From Sphingobium abikonense NBRC 16140 (lineage in GTDB: Bacteria > Pseudomonadota > Alphaproteobacteria > Sphingomonadales > Sphingomonadaceae): a stretch of DNA of 64,000 nt. The notes beneath the pieces were generated by a model. It was not told the DNA's origin. It worked only from the letters and a program-made list of their open reading frames with translations, and ran no database searches. Positions within the stretch are counted from its first letter, which is position 1, and each line of letters begins with the position of its first letter. A program made the translations under genes and the position numbers. Positions 1 through 9,152 of this stretch are shown here, in pieces. The DNA lies in contig NZ_BCYT01000013.1 of NCBI RefSeq assembly GCF_001598335.1, positions 1 to 64,000 on the forward strand, in the 5' to 3' direction.

Positions 1-1014
1 AATTGCTGCGGAGCGCGCGTTGGCATGTTGAAGGCAGGGCCTATGATCGGGCGCTCGCCTTGATCTTGGAGGCACATGCCGATCTACCCATGGCCGCGTT
101 CTGGGGACAGGGGCACTCCGCCTCCAGCGACGGACAGTTCTTCCTCGCGACCGAGCGGGGCGAAGCGATGAACATGGTCAACGCCAAATACGGCAATGTC
201 CCAGGCTTGAAAGGATACAGCCATGTCTCTGATCAATACGCGCCGTTTGCTACCCAGGTCATCCCGGCGACCGTCAGCAAAGGCACCCTATATTCTCGAC
301 GGGCTGCTCATGAATGACGCAGGCCGCCATGTCCGTCAGCACATTGCCGATACGGGCGAATTTACCGATCACGTCTTCGTCGCCTGCTCGCTTCTCGGCT
401 ACAGGTTCGCGCCACGCATCCGCGACCTGCAACAGAAAAGACACTATGCCTTTACCCCCGGTGCGACGCCGGCCAATGTGCGGGGTCTGGTAGGCGGGAA
501 GATCAATGAGCCCCTCATCGAGCGGAACTGGCCCGACATCCTGCGGGTCATGGCCACGATCGCCGCCGACATTGTCGCCCCCAGCCAGATTCTGCGGAAG
601 CTGGCTTCATATCCTCGTCAAAATGAGCTGGCCCTTGCCCTTTGGGAAGTCGGTCTTGTCGAACGGGCGCTGTTCATGATCGACTGGACTCTAGACGCCG
701 GTTTGCAGCGCGAGGCCCAGATCGGCCTCAAAAAAGGTGAAGCCCATCATGCGCTGAAGCGCGCCATCAGCTTCCATCGGCGCGGTGAAATCCGGGACCG
801 ATCGGGTGAAGGTCAGCATTATCACATCGCCGGCATGAACTTCCTCGCCGCCATCATCATCTTCTGGAATAAGATTAAGCTCAGCGATGTCGTCACCGGT
901 CGATCCGCTAATGGCGCTACCGTCCCACCCGATCTCCTCGCCCATTTCTCACCGCTGGTTTGGGAGCAAATCAACCTCACCGGCGAATATCGCTGGCCAA
1001 AATCCTTAGCGTAG
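1..1014 (+). pseudogene. tnpA: Tn3-family transposase, C-terminal part, frameshifted
   Basis: Two overlapping frames together read as the DDE C-terminal half of a Tn3-family transposase. The first frame (to about 280) has the GHSASSDGQFF segment and ends in SDQYAPFATQV. The second continues with APYILDGLLMND, the run through ALWEVGLVERALFMIDW, and GEAHHALKRAISFHRRGEIRDR. The frame changes near 278-285, where one extra G in the AGCAAAGGCACCC stretch would explain it. The start lies outside the window, so the protein's full length is unknown. As read, it cannot make a normal transposase unless the shift is a sequencing error. No Tn3 terminal repeat, resolvase or cargo could be assigned with confidence. 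Confidence 0.85.
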
Positions 1015-1091
1015 GATTTCGCTCCCTCCCGCAAACGGCCCGTATTTTGCGGAGGACATCGCATGCCAACCGCGGCACTTCACCCGTCGGT

Positions 1092-1185
1092 AAAGTGCCA
1101 CGGTCCTCAGTTCTGTGGGTAGCGAGGATCTAGCGAGTTAGTGACCTCACGCTCTAATAGCCGCTGCGCTTCGGTGAAGTGCCAC
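1092..1185 (+). repeat. Two AAAGTGCCAC-type motifs upstream of the winged-helix gene
   Basis: AAAGTGCCAC lies at 1092-1101 and GAAGTGCCAC at 1176-1185, both upstream of the gene at 1257. Related AAAGTGACAC copies lie at 12756-12765 and, inverted, at 10068-10077 upstream of the paralogue at 9411-9998. The association suggests an operator, but it has not been tested. Otherwise the 240 bases between the Tn3 remnant and the gene show nothing recognisable. Confidence 0.4.
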
Positions 1186-1256
1186 GACTGGTCCAACCGC
1201 CTTAGCCGGTCGATAACGGATTCACATTCCGTTCTTATTGTGCTTCAAATGTTCTG

Positions 1257-1811
1257 ATGTTTCAGCCTGATCTTTTTGCCACAGAGGCGACCTCGGAACC
1301 GGCCAGCGTTTCGGAACAACCGGTGCTCGACGTGCCTGGTATCCTCGAGCGACTGGCCGACTTTTGCGAGCGCCCCCGGTACAGCTTCATGGTGCTGAAT
1401 CTGATCGCGCAATTGAGTGCGAAAACTGGCTCGGCCGGTCCGTTCGTCCGAGCGGGCGAGACGCGGATTCCGGTTCGAGACTGGTTATCTGACGCTCTGA
1501 CCCCGGTCGCCCAGCGCGATCCCCGCCGGCTCGCGATCGCCGGAAAGGTTCGACGCGCGCTGGAGGACGATAATGCGCTACCAGAAGATAGCGCGGCAGC
1601 AGGCGCCTTGATCGACGATCTGGTACGCGAGCGCATCCGGATTTCCGGTCGAACTAACGTCAGTCGCGCCGTCTCAGAACTGGTTCGAGCCGGATTAGTC
1701 CAAAGGCGATATCAAGGATATCGGGTCGATCATCACAATCGCGGCGCGCAGCGTCAGGTCATGTACGCCATCACTGAGGAAGCGCGCCGTGCCCTGCGCT
1801 CCGGGGTGTGA
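1257..1811 (+). CDS. Winged-helix-like hypothetical protein (paralogue of the 9.4 kb gene)
   Basis: This is a 184-residue protein with no function I can name. It shares a clear pattern with the minus-strand gene at 9411-9998: RPRYxxxVLxLIA, GPxVRxxExRxPVRDWLxxALxPxAxRDxRR, SGRTxVSRAVSxLVxAGLxxRxYQGYRVDHxNRGAQRxxxYxIT. The C-terminal half (about residues 125-180) looks like a winged helix, since SGRTNVSRAVSELVRAGLVQR fits a recognition helix and the YQGYRVD region fits a wing. The start ATGTTTCAGCC has no strong Shine-Dalgarno. A DNA-binding regulator or replication accessory role is inference. Confidence 0.65.
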   Translation: MFQPDLFATEATSEPASVSEQPVLDVPGILERLADFCERPRYSFMVLNLIAQLSAKTGSAGPFVRAGETRIPVRDWLSDALTPVAQRDPRRLAIAGKVRRALEDDNALPEDSAAAGALIDDLVRERIRISGRTNVSRAVSELVRAGLVQRRYQGYRVDHHNRGAQRQVMYAITEEARRALRSGV

Positions 1812-1962
1812 CTCGCGTTCCTTGCCTTCTATAGGCAAGCACGATGGCTTTTCATCACCGTTAGATCGTGATGCGAGCGTCCCATGGTGATCGTTCGGCA
1901 TACGTGCAGGCATCTGAACTAGGGAATCAAAGGGTGGTAATAGCTTCTACGACTGGACTAGC

Positions 1963-3045
1963 TGTCTGGTTGCGACACATCATTGGGATATGGTAAAGAA
2001 TGCCATCGCGGATCACGCGTGGCGCTTTGCCGTCCTTGCTGATGAGGTTTCGTGATGGTGCAGATACATCCCCAGGCTCGAACCACGCCTGCTGTAAGGG
2101 CGGAAATTGCCCGTTCGACCGAGCCTGCCAGTGTCGTGGCGAAACGCTATGGCATCAGCGATGAGACGGTCCGCAAATGGCGCAAGCGAGGAGAGCAGGC
2201 GATCCTGGATCGCCCAAGTCGGCCCCATCGTCTGGCTTGGCGTATGAATGAGGAAGAACGCGCGATCATCTGTGCTGTACGCAGGGCGACAGGCTTTGCC
2301 CTGGATGACCTGACCTTCGTGCTCCGGCACTTCCTGCCACACCTCAATCGCGACAGCATCTACAGGGTACTCAAGGCCGAAGGGCTCAATCGACGACCGC
2401 CCAAGCCCACGGCGCAGCCGCGTAAAGGACAGGGGCGCTTCCAGGACTATGACCTGGGCTTTGTCCATATCGACGTCAAACATCTGCCCAAGCTGCGCAC
2501 CGCGGACGGCGAAACTCGCAAGCGTTTCCTTTATGTCGCCATCGATCGCTGCTCACGCTTCGTCCATCTGGCCGTCTACGATGCTGAAAATGCTGCCAAC
2601 GCCGTCGCCTTCCTCAAGGCCGCCAGAAGGGCTTTCCCCTTCCGCATCACCCATGTGCTGACAGACCGGGGATCCTGTTTTACCGCCGACGATTTCGAAC
2701 GCGCCTGCGCGAAGATCAAGGTCGTTCACCGCACGACGCGACCCTATACGCCGCAAACCAATGGCATGGTCGAACGCTTCAACGGCCGCATCGCCAGCGA
2801 AGTGATGGGCATCAACGTCGCCGGCCATGCTGATCTCGAAATCCTGCTGACCGGCTTCAACCGTGCCTACAATCGGCGACGACAGCGCGTGCTCCACGGC
2901 AGTTCGCCATGCCAGAAGGTAGAGGAGCGGATCGGCCTTATGCCCGCGCTCGCCAATCCTCTTTACAAGCCGACGGCACCGGACGATCTTATGACTAAAG
3001 TCGACGACGTACTATATTACGCCAATGATGTGTCGCAACCAGACA
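1963..3045 (+). mobile_element. Complete IS481-family insertion sequence
   Basis: Perfect 24-bp terminal inverted repeats lie at 1963-1986 and 3022-3045 (outer bases TGTCTGGTTGCGACACATCA). The element is flanked by 6-bp direct repeats ACTAGC at 1957-1962 and 3046-3051. The duplicated target fits the NCTAGN preference known for IS481. Intact ends, target duplication and full transposase indicate a recent, potentially active insertion. Confidence 0.95.
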
Positions 3046-3050
3046 ACTAG
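2055..3050 (+). CDS. tnp: IS481-family transposase
   Basis: This 331-residue DDE transposase has an N-terminal helix-turn-helix (VVAKRYGISDETVRKWRKRG, about residues 28-48). The rve integrase core follows, with FVHIDVKHLPK, HVLTDRGSCFTADDFE and NGMVERFNGRI carrying the three acidic residues. The first ATG (2055) is preferred over the GTG one codon earlier. The stop codon TAG (3048-3050) lies outside the element, in the duplicated target ACTAGC, so termination depends on insertion at a CTAG site. Length is normal for the family and no frameshift is seen. Confidence 0.93.
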   Translation: MVQIHPQARTTPAVRAEIARSTEPASVVAKRYGISDETVRKWRKRGEQAILDRPSRPHRLAWRMNEEERAIICAVRRATGFALDDLTFVLRHFLPHLNRDSIYRVLKAEGLNRRPPKPTAQPRKGQGRFQDYDLGFVHIDVKHLPKLRTADGETRKRFLYVAIDRCSRFVHLAVYDAENAANAVAFLKAARRAFPFRITHVLTDRGSCFTADDFERACAKIKVVHRTTRPYTPQTNGMVERFNGRIASEVMGINVAGHADLEILLTGFNRAYNRRRQRVLHGSSPCQKVEERIGLMPALANPLYKPTAPDDLMTKVDDVLYYANDVSQPDN

Positions 3051-3095
3051 CATTACAGTTGCATATTGATTGAAATTCTGAATCAATAGGTCTCC

Positions 3096-3865
3096 ATGGT
3101 AGGGAGGCCGTGGATGACGGGCGCATCGATTGAAACGACACTGGAGCTTTGGGCATCGTCGCTGCGGGACGTGAAGGCTCGCATGCGCGTGCTATTCACC
3201 CAGGAACGCGTTGCGGCATCGGCCAATCTTTTCCTGGATGGTTTGTTGGGTGAGAAACGGCGCAAAACAGGATGGATGCGTGCAGAGGCGGCCGGAGATC
3301 CTGAGCCCTGGCGACAGCAGGCCATTCTGGGTCGCGGGCGCTGGGACGCAGACGGTCTTCAAGACATCGTGCGTGACTATGTCGTAGAGAACCTTGCCCC
3401 AGATGACGCTGTTCTGGCCATCGACGAGACCGGCTTCCTTAAGAAGGGCGATGCCACCTGCGGTGTCGCACACCAATATACCGGTTCGGCAGGCAAGACA
3501 ACAAACTGCCAGATCGGTGTTCGCGACCTATGTTTCGGCTCGGGGTCATGCCTTTGTCGATCGAGCCCTCTACTTGCCCAAGAGCTGGACTGGTGATCGG
3601 ACAAAGCTTGCCGCCACCCATGTTCCAGAGACTGTGTCCTTTGCCGCCAAGCCCGCCTTGGGTCGAGATGATAAGGCGTGCGCTGGCGGCGGATGTACCC
3701 TTTTCATGGGTAGCGGCAGATGCGGTATATGGCCTAGGCGACGTCGAAGGCGCGGTGCGCCAAGCCTGCACGGGCTATTTCCTTGGGGTCAAATCCGATC
3801 ATTACTTCGGCTCCTGGGCGAAGAACCCGGCGCAGACACTTATGCAAGATTCGTGCCGCCAGCGC
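3096..3865 (+). pseudogene. IS701-family transposase remnant, two frameshifts and 3' truncation
   Basis: The first frame begins at ATG 3096 and reads as the N-terminal part of an IS701/DDE_5 transposase, including LAPDDAVLAIDETGFLKKG and HQYTGSAGKTTNCQIGV. The match then moves to a second frame near 3525 (FATYVSARGHAFVDRALYLP, PKSWTGD) and to a third near 3665 (IRRALAADVPFSWVAADAVYG, GYFLGVKSDHYFGSW). Homology stops near 3865, short of the expected C-terminus, where the IS30-type segment begins. The gene is dead as read. Confidence 0.8.
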
Positions 3866-3983
3866 ATTGATTTAACATAATGTTTATTATCGACTATTGA
3901 GCCTGTAAGCGGGTGGATTCTATTTCGAAGTGCGAAATCCTAGGTTTTATAAGGGTTTGATCCCTTTTCCAGGAAGGCACGCA

Positions 3984-4985
3984 ATGAACGGCTATCAGCA
4001 TCTGGGTTTGGACGAGCGGCGCGACATTTATCGATTGGCAGCAACCGGACGGTCAGCACAGCAAATTGCTGACGCGCTGTGTCGGCATCCTTCGACGATT
4101 TATCGAGAGCTCAAGCGCAACCGCCATCTGGATGAGAATCCGCTGTTTCGCGGCTATTTTCCGACTGTCGCACAGACCATGGCGCGCGGGCGTCGAGTTC
4201 GTGGCGGGAAGATCGCTCGCCAACCGGAACTCGCCGCTTATATCGCTGATCGCTTGTCGGCCGCCTGGTCGCCAGAACAGATTGCGGGTTACCTGCGGCG
4301 TCATCGGGGCAACCGGGAGGCGGTGTGCCACGAGACCATTTACCAATATGTCTATGGACCTGATGGACGCCACCAGAAGCTGTGGCGCCATCTTCCCGTT
4401 GCCCGCCGTTCTCGACGGCAGCGCTACGCTCGTAAGCCACGCGGTCTCCATATTCCTGTGGCCAATACGATCGGCGCACGTCCGCAGGAAATTGCGGATC
4501 GCAGCAGCTTCGGACATTGGGAAGGCGATCTCCTGATCTTCCGGAGAGAATATGGCAAAGCCAACCTCACCTCGCTGGTCGAACGCTGCAGCCGCTTCAC
4601 CTTCCTCGCGCGTAATCCGAGCCGACATTCTGCCGGTGTCATGGCCGGGATCGATCGGCATTTGCGCGGCATCCCCCCTTCCCTCCGGCGTAGCATCACC
4701 TTTGATCGCGGCACGGAATTTGCGGCTTTTGCGACACTGCGAAACAGGCTCGGCGTCACCAGTTATTTCTGCTTACCGTCCGCGCCCTGGCAGAAAGGCG
4801 GCGTGGAAAATTGCAATGGCCGAATACGGCGCTTCCTGCCCTCCAACACCGACATTGCGCTCCTGTCGGACAAAGAGATCCAGGCCGTCGCCGATCGCCT
4901 CAACAGCACACCCCGCAAGTGCCTGGGCTATCGCACCCCGCACGAGGTCCTGGGAGAACAGATCGCCCTCCTCAAGGCCGGATAA
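3984..4985 (+). CDS. tnp: IS30-family transposase
   Basis: This is a 333-residue transposase. The N-terminal HTH_38-type segment is LGLDERRDIYRLAATGRSAQ followed by QIADALCRHPSTIYRELKRN. The DDE core has SFGHWEGDLLIFRRE, SITFDRGTEFAAF and WQKGGVENCNGRIRRFLP, and the end (LNSTPRKCLGYRTPHEVL) is typical of IS30. ATG 3984 was chosen over upstream in-frame starts because it follows AGGAAGG at a normal spacing and gives the family length. Exact ends of the element were not established; a partly matching motif occurs near 3917-3940 and 5045-5068. Confidence 0.9.
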   Translation: MNGYQHLGLDERRDIYRLAATGRSAQQIADALCRHPSTIYRELKRNRHLDENPLFRGYFPTVAQTMARGRRVRGGKIARQPELAAYIADRLSAAWSPEQIAGYLRRHRGNREAVCHETIYQYVYGPDGRHQKLWRHLPVARRSRRQRYARKPRGLHIPVANTIGARPQEIADRSSFGHWEGDLLIFRREYGKANLTSLVERCSRFTFLARNPSRHSAGVMAGIDRHLRGIPPSLRRSITFDRGTEFAAFATLRNRLGVTSYFCLPSAPWQKGGVENCNGRIRRFLPSNTDIALLSDKEIQAVADRLNSTPRKCLGYRTPHEVLGEQIALLKAG

Positions 4986-4993
4986 ATTTTGCC

Positions 4994-5023
4994 ATCCGGG
5001 GTGGGGCTCGCCCCACCCCGGAT
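4994..5023 (+). terminator. Strong hairpin after the IS30 transposase
   Basis: A perfect 14-bp stem (ATCCGGGGTGGGGC pairing with its complement) has a 2-base apex and starts 8 bases after the transposase stop codon. No T-run follows, so it may be an intrinsic-like terminator or simply a structure near the element end. Confidence 0.55.
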
Positions 5024-5080
5024 GAAATGCTACGCATCACCTCGGGTGTCGCGCTTCAAATGGAAACCGCCAGCGCCGGA

Positions 5081-6735
5081 TAGAAATGTCACCCTCTGCA
5101 AAATAGAGATGTCACTGGTGGCATGGTGCTCCCTGGATGCAGGGAGTGCGCGGATGATGGTGGTGTCCATGAGCCATGGCGAGCTTACACGCTTTGATAC
5201 TCTGCTACGTGTTGAACGCCGGGAGTTGCGGGCCGAGGATGCAGCAACGCTGCTCGGTTTGTCGCGTCGGCAGGTTTATCGATTGCTGATACGGATGCGC
5301 GCGGACGGTGCGTCGGGCCTGGTTTCCCGACGTCGTGGACGCCGTAGCAACCGCTGGCTCGGCGACGGAATTCGCGATCATGCGATTGCGTTGGTTCGGG
5401 AGCATTACCATGATTTTGGGCCGACGCTGGCTGCCGAGTATCTGGCGGAGCGGCATGATGTGCATATTTCCCGTGAGACGCTGCGCAAGCTGATGATCGA
5501 GGCTGGTTTGTGGAAGGACCGTGCGGCGCGTCGTCCGCGCCCCTATCAGCCGCGCTACCGCCGGGACTGCCGCGGCGAACTGGTCCAGATCGATGGCTCG
5601 AAGCATTGGTGGTTCGAAGATCGTGGTCCGCAATGCACCCTGCTCGTCTATATTGACGACGCGACCAGTGAACTGATGCATCTTCAGATGGTCGAGAGTG
5701 AGAGCACCTTTTCCTACATGGAAGCGACGCGCGAATATATCGAGCGGCATGGCAAGCCGGTGGCCTTCTACTCCGATCAGCACAGCGTCTTCCGTAATTC
5801 CCGCGCCAGCGCGGCGCGCGGGGATGGCATGACTCATTTCGGCCGCGCGCTGGACGCGCTGAACATCGAGATCATCTGCGCCAACTCGCCGCAGGCCAAG
5901 GGCCGGGTCGAGCGGGCCAACGGCACGTTGCAGGATCGGCTGGTCAAGGCGATGCGGCTGGAGGGCATATCTTCGATCGAAGAAGCGAACGCCTTTCTGC
6001 CGGGCTATATGGTCCGCCACAATGCCCGCTTCGCTCGTCCCGCTTTCGATAGTCGCGATCTCCACCGTCCGCTCGCCCTCCATGACGATCTGCGCGCGAT
6101 CATGGTGTGGCGCGAACAACGGACAGTCACGGCGGCGCTGACACTCCATTACAACAAGGCGATGTTCATCCTGGAACCGACCGAGATCGCCAGGGAGCTG
6201 GTGCGCAAGCGAGTGATGGTGTGCGAATATCCTGATGGCCGGCTGGAGATCCAGCATGAAGGCCATGTGTTGCCCTATCGCCAGTTCGACAAGATGCGGC
6301 AGGTGAAGCAGCCGGCGATCGTGGAGAACCGCCATCTCGACGCGGCCTTGCTGCTGGCGAAGCAGATCCAGGCGATCGCCCCGCATCACCGGCAGCGCAA
6401 CAACAATGCTCCTGCCCGTCGTGACCAGCCCACACATCTGTTCCCGGAACCGGAGGTGCCGGCGAAGATCGATGGGCGCCGGTTGGGCGGGGCCAAGCTC
6501 AAACGCGGCCCCCGGCTCAGCCAGGCGGAGTTACGGGCGCGCGGCACGCTCGAGTTCGTGAAAGCGCGCTAAGGCCGCGCTGACCGAGCCCGCTGCGTGC
6601 GCAGCGGGTCCATGCCCTTCCCCATCTAAGTCGCGCTTCCAGCAGGGTCTGCGCTGCGCTATCTCGAGGGCTCCACGCAGCCCCTGCTGATCGAAAGAGT
6701 GTCATTTCTATTTGGCAGAGATTGTGACTTCTCTA
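5081..6735 (+). mobile_element. ISNCY-type insertion sequence
   Basis: Imperfect terminal inverted repeats bracket the transposase. The left end has TAGAAATGTCACCCTCTGCA followed by AAATAGAGATGTCAC (5081-5115). The right end, read inward, has TAGAGAAGTCACAATCTCTG followed by CCAAATAGAAATGACAC (6735-6699). No clear target duplication was found, and the boundary may be off by a few bases. Confidence 0.75.
5154..6572 (+). CDS. tnp: ISNCY-family transposase
   Basis: This 472-residue transposase has an N-terminal helix-turn-helix (LRAEDAATLLGLSRRQVYRL) and the basic linker LVSRRRGRRSNR. The rve-type core includes GELVQIDGSKHWWFED, VAFYSDQHSVFRN and SPQAKGRVERANGTLQDRLV, which carry the probable catalytic acids. 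The C-terminal segment (SRDLHRPLA to LPYRQFDK) is characteristic of this ISNCY group. ATG 5154 sits 7 bases after AGGGAG; ATG 5169 is an alternative. The gene is intact. Confidence 0.88.
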   Translation: MMVVSMSHGELTRFDTLLRVERRELRAEDAATLLGLSRRQVYRLLIRMRADGASGLVSRRRGRRSNRWLGDGIRDHAIALVREHYHDFGPTLAAEYLAERHDVHISRETLRKLMIEAGLWKDRAARRPRPYQPRYRRDCRGELVQIDGSKHWWFEDRGPQCTLLVYIDDATSELMHLQMVESESTFSYMEATREYIERHGKPVAFYSDQHSVFRNSRASAARGDGMTHFGRALDALNIEIICANSPQAKGRVERANGTLQDRLVKAMRLEGISSIEEANAFLPGYMVRHNARFARPAFDSRDLHRPLALHDDLRAIMVWREQRTVTAALTLHYNKAMFILEPTEIARELVRKRVMVCEYPDGRLEIQHEGHVLPYRQFDKMRQVKQPAIVENRHLDAALLLAKQIQAIAPHHRQRNNNAPARRDQPTHLFPEPEVPAKIDGRRLGGAKLKRGPRLSQAELRARGTLEFVKAR

Positions 6736-7043
6736 AGTAGCAGGAACATTTTATGTACGCGTTGTCAACATGTTATATGGCTTCTTAGCCTTTGCGATTT
6801 ACACTGCGTTCGCCGAACCCCTGTTTGGGCGGTATCACATCCCCCAGCCATTTCCTCGATCCGAACAGGAAAATCGCTCGGTTGCGGTCAGCTACGGCAT
6901 TTCGGTAGCATGCTGCGGATCCATCCTTGAATGGCAAGCTCCGTTTTCCAGCGGTGCGGTAATTACCTCGGATGACGGTATTTTTTCGGCGCTGTGAGAA
7001 ATGCCAGAGGTAGGCACAGCTACCGAAGCTGTCGAAGATCGCT
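6736..7043. other. Intergenic stretch without recognisable genes
   Basis: About 300 bases between the ISNCY element and the ParDE operator. Short open frames exist on the plus strand, but they lack ribosome binding sites and resemble nothing I know. I see no repeat or RNA here. Confidence 0.4.
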
Positions 7044-7060
7044 TTATCAACTGTTGATAA
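7044..7060. promoter_or_regulatory. Palindrome upstream of parD (probable ParD operator)
   Basis: TTATCAACTGTTGATAA is a 17-base palindrome with a single central mismatch, 30 bases before the parD start. ParD proteins are ribbon-helix-helix autorepressors, so an operator role is likely by analogy. TAAGAT just downstream could serve as a -10 box. Confidence 0.6.
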
Positions 7061-7090
7061 GATGCTATCCTCGGGTCAGGAGGTATTTGG

Positions 7091-7348
7091 ATGATCAGCG
7101 CGGATCTTGGACAGCAGCTTGAAACGTTCGTGACCAGCTTGGTCGCGAACGGTCGATACAATTCGAAAAGTGAGGTGCTCCGCGAGGGAGTGCGCATGAT
7201 TCAGGACCGAGAAACCCGCCTTGCAGCGCTCGATGCTTCGATCGCGCGCGGGCTCGCCGACGCTGATACAGGGAACACAACTCCCGCAGAAGCGGTGTTT
7301 GATCGCCTTGAAGACAAATATCGCGCCATGGATACCGGCTCTCAATGA
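7091..7348 (+). CDS. parD: ParD-family antitoxin
   Basis: This 85-residue protein has an N-terminal ribbon-helix-helix (MISADLGQQLETFVTSLVAN, then GRYNSKSEVLREGVRMI), followed by a charged helical tail that should wrap the toxin. A strong AGGAGG lies at a good distance from the start. Its stop overlaps the toxin start by 4 bases, the usual coupling in ParDE operons. It should neutralise the downstream ParE and repress the shared promoter through the palindrome at 7044-7060. Confidence 0.9.
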   Translation: MISADLGQQLETFVTSLVANGRYNSKSEVLREGVRMIQDRETRLAALDASIARGLADADTGNTTPAEAVFDRLEDKYRAMDTGSQ

Positions 7349-7641
7349 TCGTCCACCTTTCGGCCGAGGCCGAGCATGACCTTGAGACGATCGGTGATTA
7401 TATTGCGCAGGACAACCCCGCCCGGGCGATAAGCTTTTTGCGCGAGCTGCGCGAGAAATGCCTGGACCTGTCGAATCATCCTGAACGTTTCCCGCTCGTG
7501 CCACGCTTCGAAGGACTGGGCGTGCGGCGCCGCGGGCATGGAAATTATCTGATCTTCTATCGCGTGGAAGCGGACAAGGTCGTCATTGTTCACATCCTGC
7601 ATGGCGCTCAGGATTACGGAGCGATGCTTTTTCCAGACTGA
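7345..7641 (+). CDS. parE: ParE-family toxin
   Basis: This 98-residue RelE/ParE-superfamily toxin has LSAEAEHDLETIGDYIAQDN and ends with GNYLIFYRVEADKVVIVHIL, then HGAQDY, typical of ParE. Family members poison DNA gyrase. It is translated after parD through an ATGA overlap. The module probably stabilises the replicon after segregation; it is intact. Confidence 0.92.
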   Translation: MIVHLSAEAEHDLETIGDYIAQDNPARAISFLRELREKCLDLSNHPERFPLVPRFEGLGVRRRGHGNYLIFYRVEADKVVIVHILHGAQDYGAMLFPD

Positions 7642-7760
7642 CTATTAACTGCTTCAATGCCCCTCTCTTTTTACCAACTGTCTTTGGACCTGGACCACAT
7701 CATGAGCCCACCGATGACGACCATCACCAGCGCCGCAGCAGGCATGGCCTGCCGCCGCCC

Positions 7761-9098
7761 ATGAGCTGGTCAGCGCGCCGCGAGGGCTGGAATCCACAGA
7801 GTGAAGATGCCCGCGATGACGGGGATGTCTATTACTCTCGCGTCATCCACTCGGCCGCGTTCCGCCGACTGCAAGGCAAGACGCAGATTTTGAATCTCGG
7901 CGACAGCGACTTCTACCGGACGCGCCTGACCCACTCGCTAGAAGTCGCGCAGATTGCAGGCGGAATAGCCCGCCAACTCGGCAAGAGCATCCCCGATCAC
8001 CCCGCCGCCTCGCTCCTGCCCGACCGCGGGACCATCCATTCGATCGGTTGCACCCATGATTTCGGCCATCCTCCCTTCGGCCATGGCGGTGAGATCGCGC
8101 TCAACTATTGCATGCGCGATGCAGGCGGGTTCGAGGGGAATGGCCAGACGTTGAGAATATTGGGCCGACTGGAGCATTTCTCCTCCCATGCCGGGGCGAA
8201 CCTGACGCGCCGGACCATGCTCGGCATCCTGAAATATCCCGTCGCCTTCAGCCGAGTGAGCAATCCGGCGATCATCCCTGCCCTCGTCACCGGCCCGACC
8301 ACCATCAAGATACTCGACGGCAAGGCGTGCAAGCCCCCCAAGTGCTATCATGATAGCGAGCAGGACGTTGTCGACTGGATTCTTGCGCCGCTGGACAATG
8401 AGGATCGCGAAACATTCCAGACGTTCGCGCCCCAGCCCGGCAAGCATGGTCGGTCCATCCACAAATCGCTCGATTGCTCCATCATGGATACGGCCGACGA
8501 CATCGCTTATGGCGTCCATGATCTGGAAGATGCGATCGCCCTTGACCTCGTCACGCGGGAGCGTTTTGCCGCCGCGCTGCAGGATCGCTGCCCGACTTTT
8601 CTCGACGCCCTCAAGGAAAAATATCCGGGCGAGAGCGCCAATGACGTCTTCTCGCAGATGATAGACGGTTTATTCGGCGGCGCTGCCTCGCGCAAGCGCT
8701 TCATCGGACGGCTGGTCCACCATTTTCTCACCGCCGTGGAATATGTCGAACTGGACGCCTTTGCCGAGCCATTGCTGCGTTACCGCGTCCGGGTACGGGA
8801 AGGCGAGCGTCAGTTCCTCGACGTCCTGCAAAATTTCGTCGTGCGGGAAGTCATCACCAGCCCCGGGGTCCAGCATCTGGAGTTCAAGGGTCAGGGGATG
8901 GTCATCGCCGTTTTTGAAGCCATGCAGGCCGACCCGGTCCGGCTTCTCCCCCGCGAAGAGCTTTTGAAGTTTGAGGCAGCGGGCGGCGACCTGCGCATCA
9001 TCTGCGATTATGTTGCAGCGATGACCGACACGCATCTGCTCAAAACATATGAGCGGTTGTTTTCCCCACGCTTGGGTTCGGTGTTCGACCGTCTCTGA
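7761..9098 (+). CDS. dgt: dGTPase-like HD-domain deoxynucleoside triphosphate hydrolase
   Basis: At 445 residues it has the full length of dGTP triphosphohydrolases, which split dNTPs into nucleoside and tripolyphosphate. The HD metal site is visible: RLTHSLEVAQIAGGIAR (first His), GCTHDFGHPPFGHGGE (His-Asp pair) and MDTADDIAYGVHDLEDAI (last Asp). The N-terminus SRVIHSAAFRRLQGKTQI matches the conserved entry segment. The gene stands alone and downstream of ParDE. Plasmid-borne dNTPases could adjust nucleotide pools or limit phage; that role here is inference. Confidence 0.9.
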   Translation: MSWSARREGWNPQSEDARDDGDVYYSRVIHSAAFRRLQGKTQILNLGDSDFYRTRLTHSLEVAQIAGGIARQLGKSIPDHPAASLLPDRGTIHSIGCTHDFGHPPFGHGGEIALNYCMRDAGGFEGNGQTLRILGRLEHFSSHAGANLTRRTMLGILKYPVAFSRVSNPAIIPALVTGPTTIKILDGKACKPPKCYHDSEQDVVDWILAPLDNEDRETFQTFAPQPGKHGRSIHKSLDCSIMDTADDIAYGVHDLEDAIALDLVTRERFAAALQDRCPTFLDALKEKYPGESANDVFSQMIDGLFGGAASRKRFIGRLVHHFLTAVEYVELDAFAEPLLRYRVRVREGERQFLDVLQNFVVREVITSPGVQHLEFKGQGMVIAVFEAMQADPVRLLPREELLKFEAAGGDLRIICDYVAAMTDTHLLKTYERLFSPRLGSVFDRL

Positions 9099-9152
9099 CA
9101 GGAGCGGTGTGCCTCGCTCCGTCCGCTTATTTGCACGCGCCGGGGATGCGTC

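Noticed and set aside
1015..1080. Tn3 38-bp terminal inverted repeat
   Set aside because: A GC-rich stretch follows the transposase, but the left end is outside the window and no confident match to a Tn3 end could be made.
5205..6437. 410-codon minus-strand open frame
   Set aside because: Opposite the ISNCY transposase with its DDE motifs; no independent support.
6770..6997. 75-codon plus-strand frame after the ISNCY element
   Set aside because: No start signal or family resemblance; probably non-coding.
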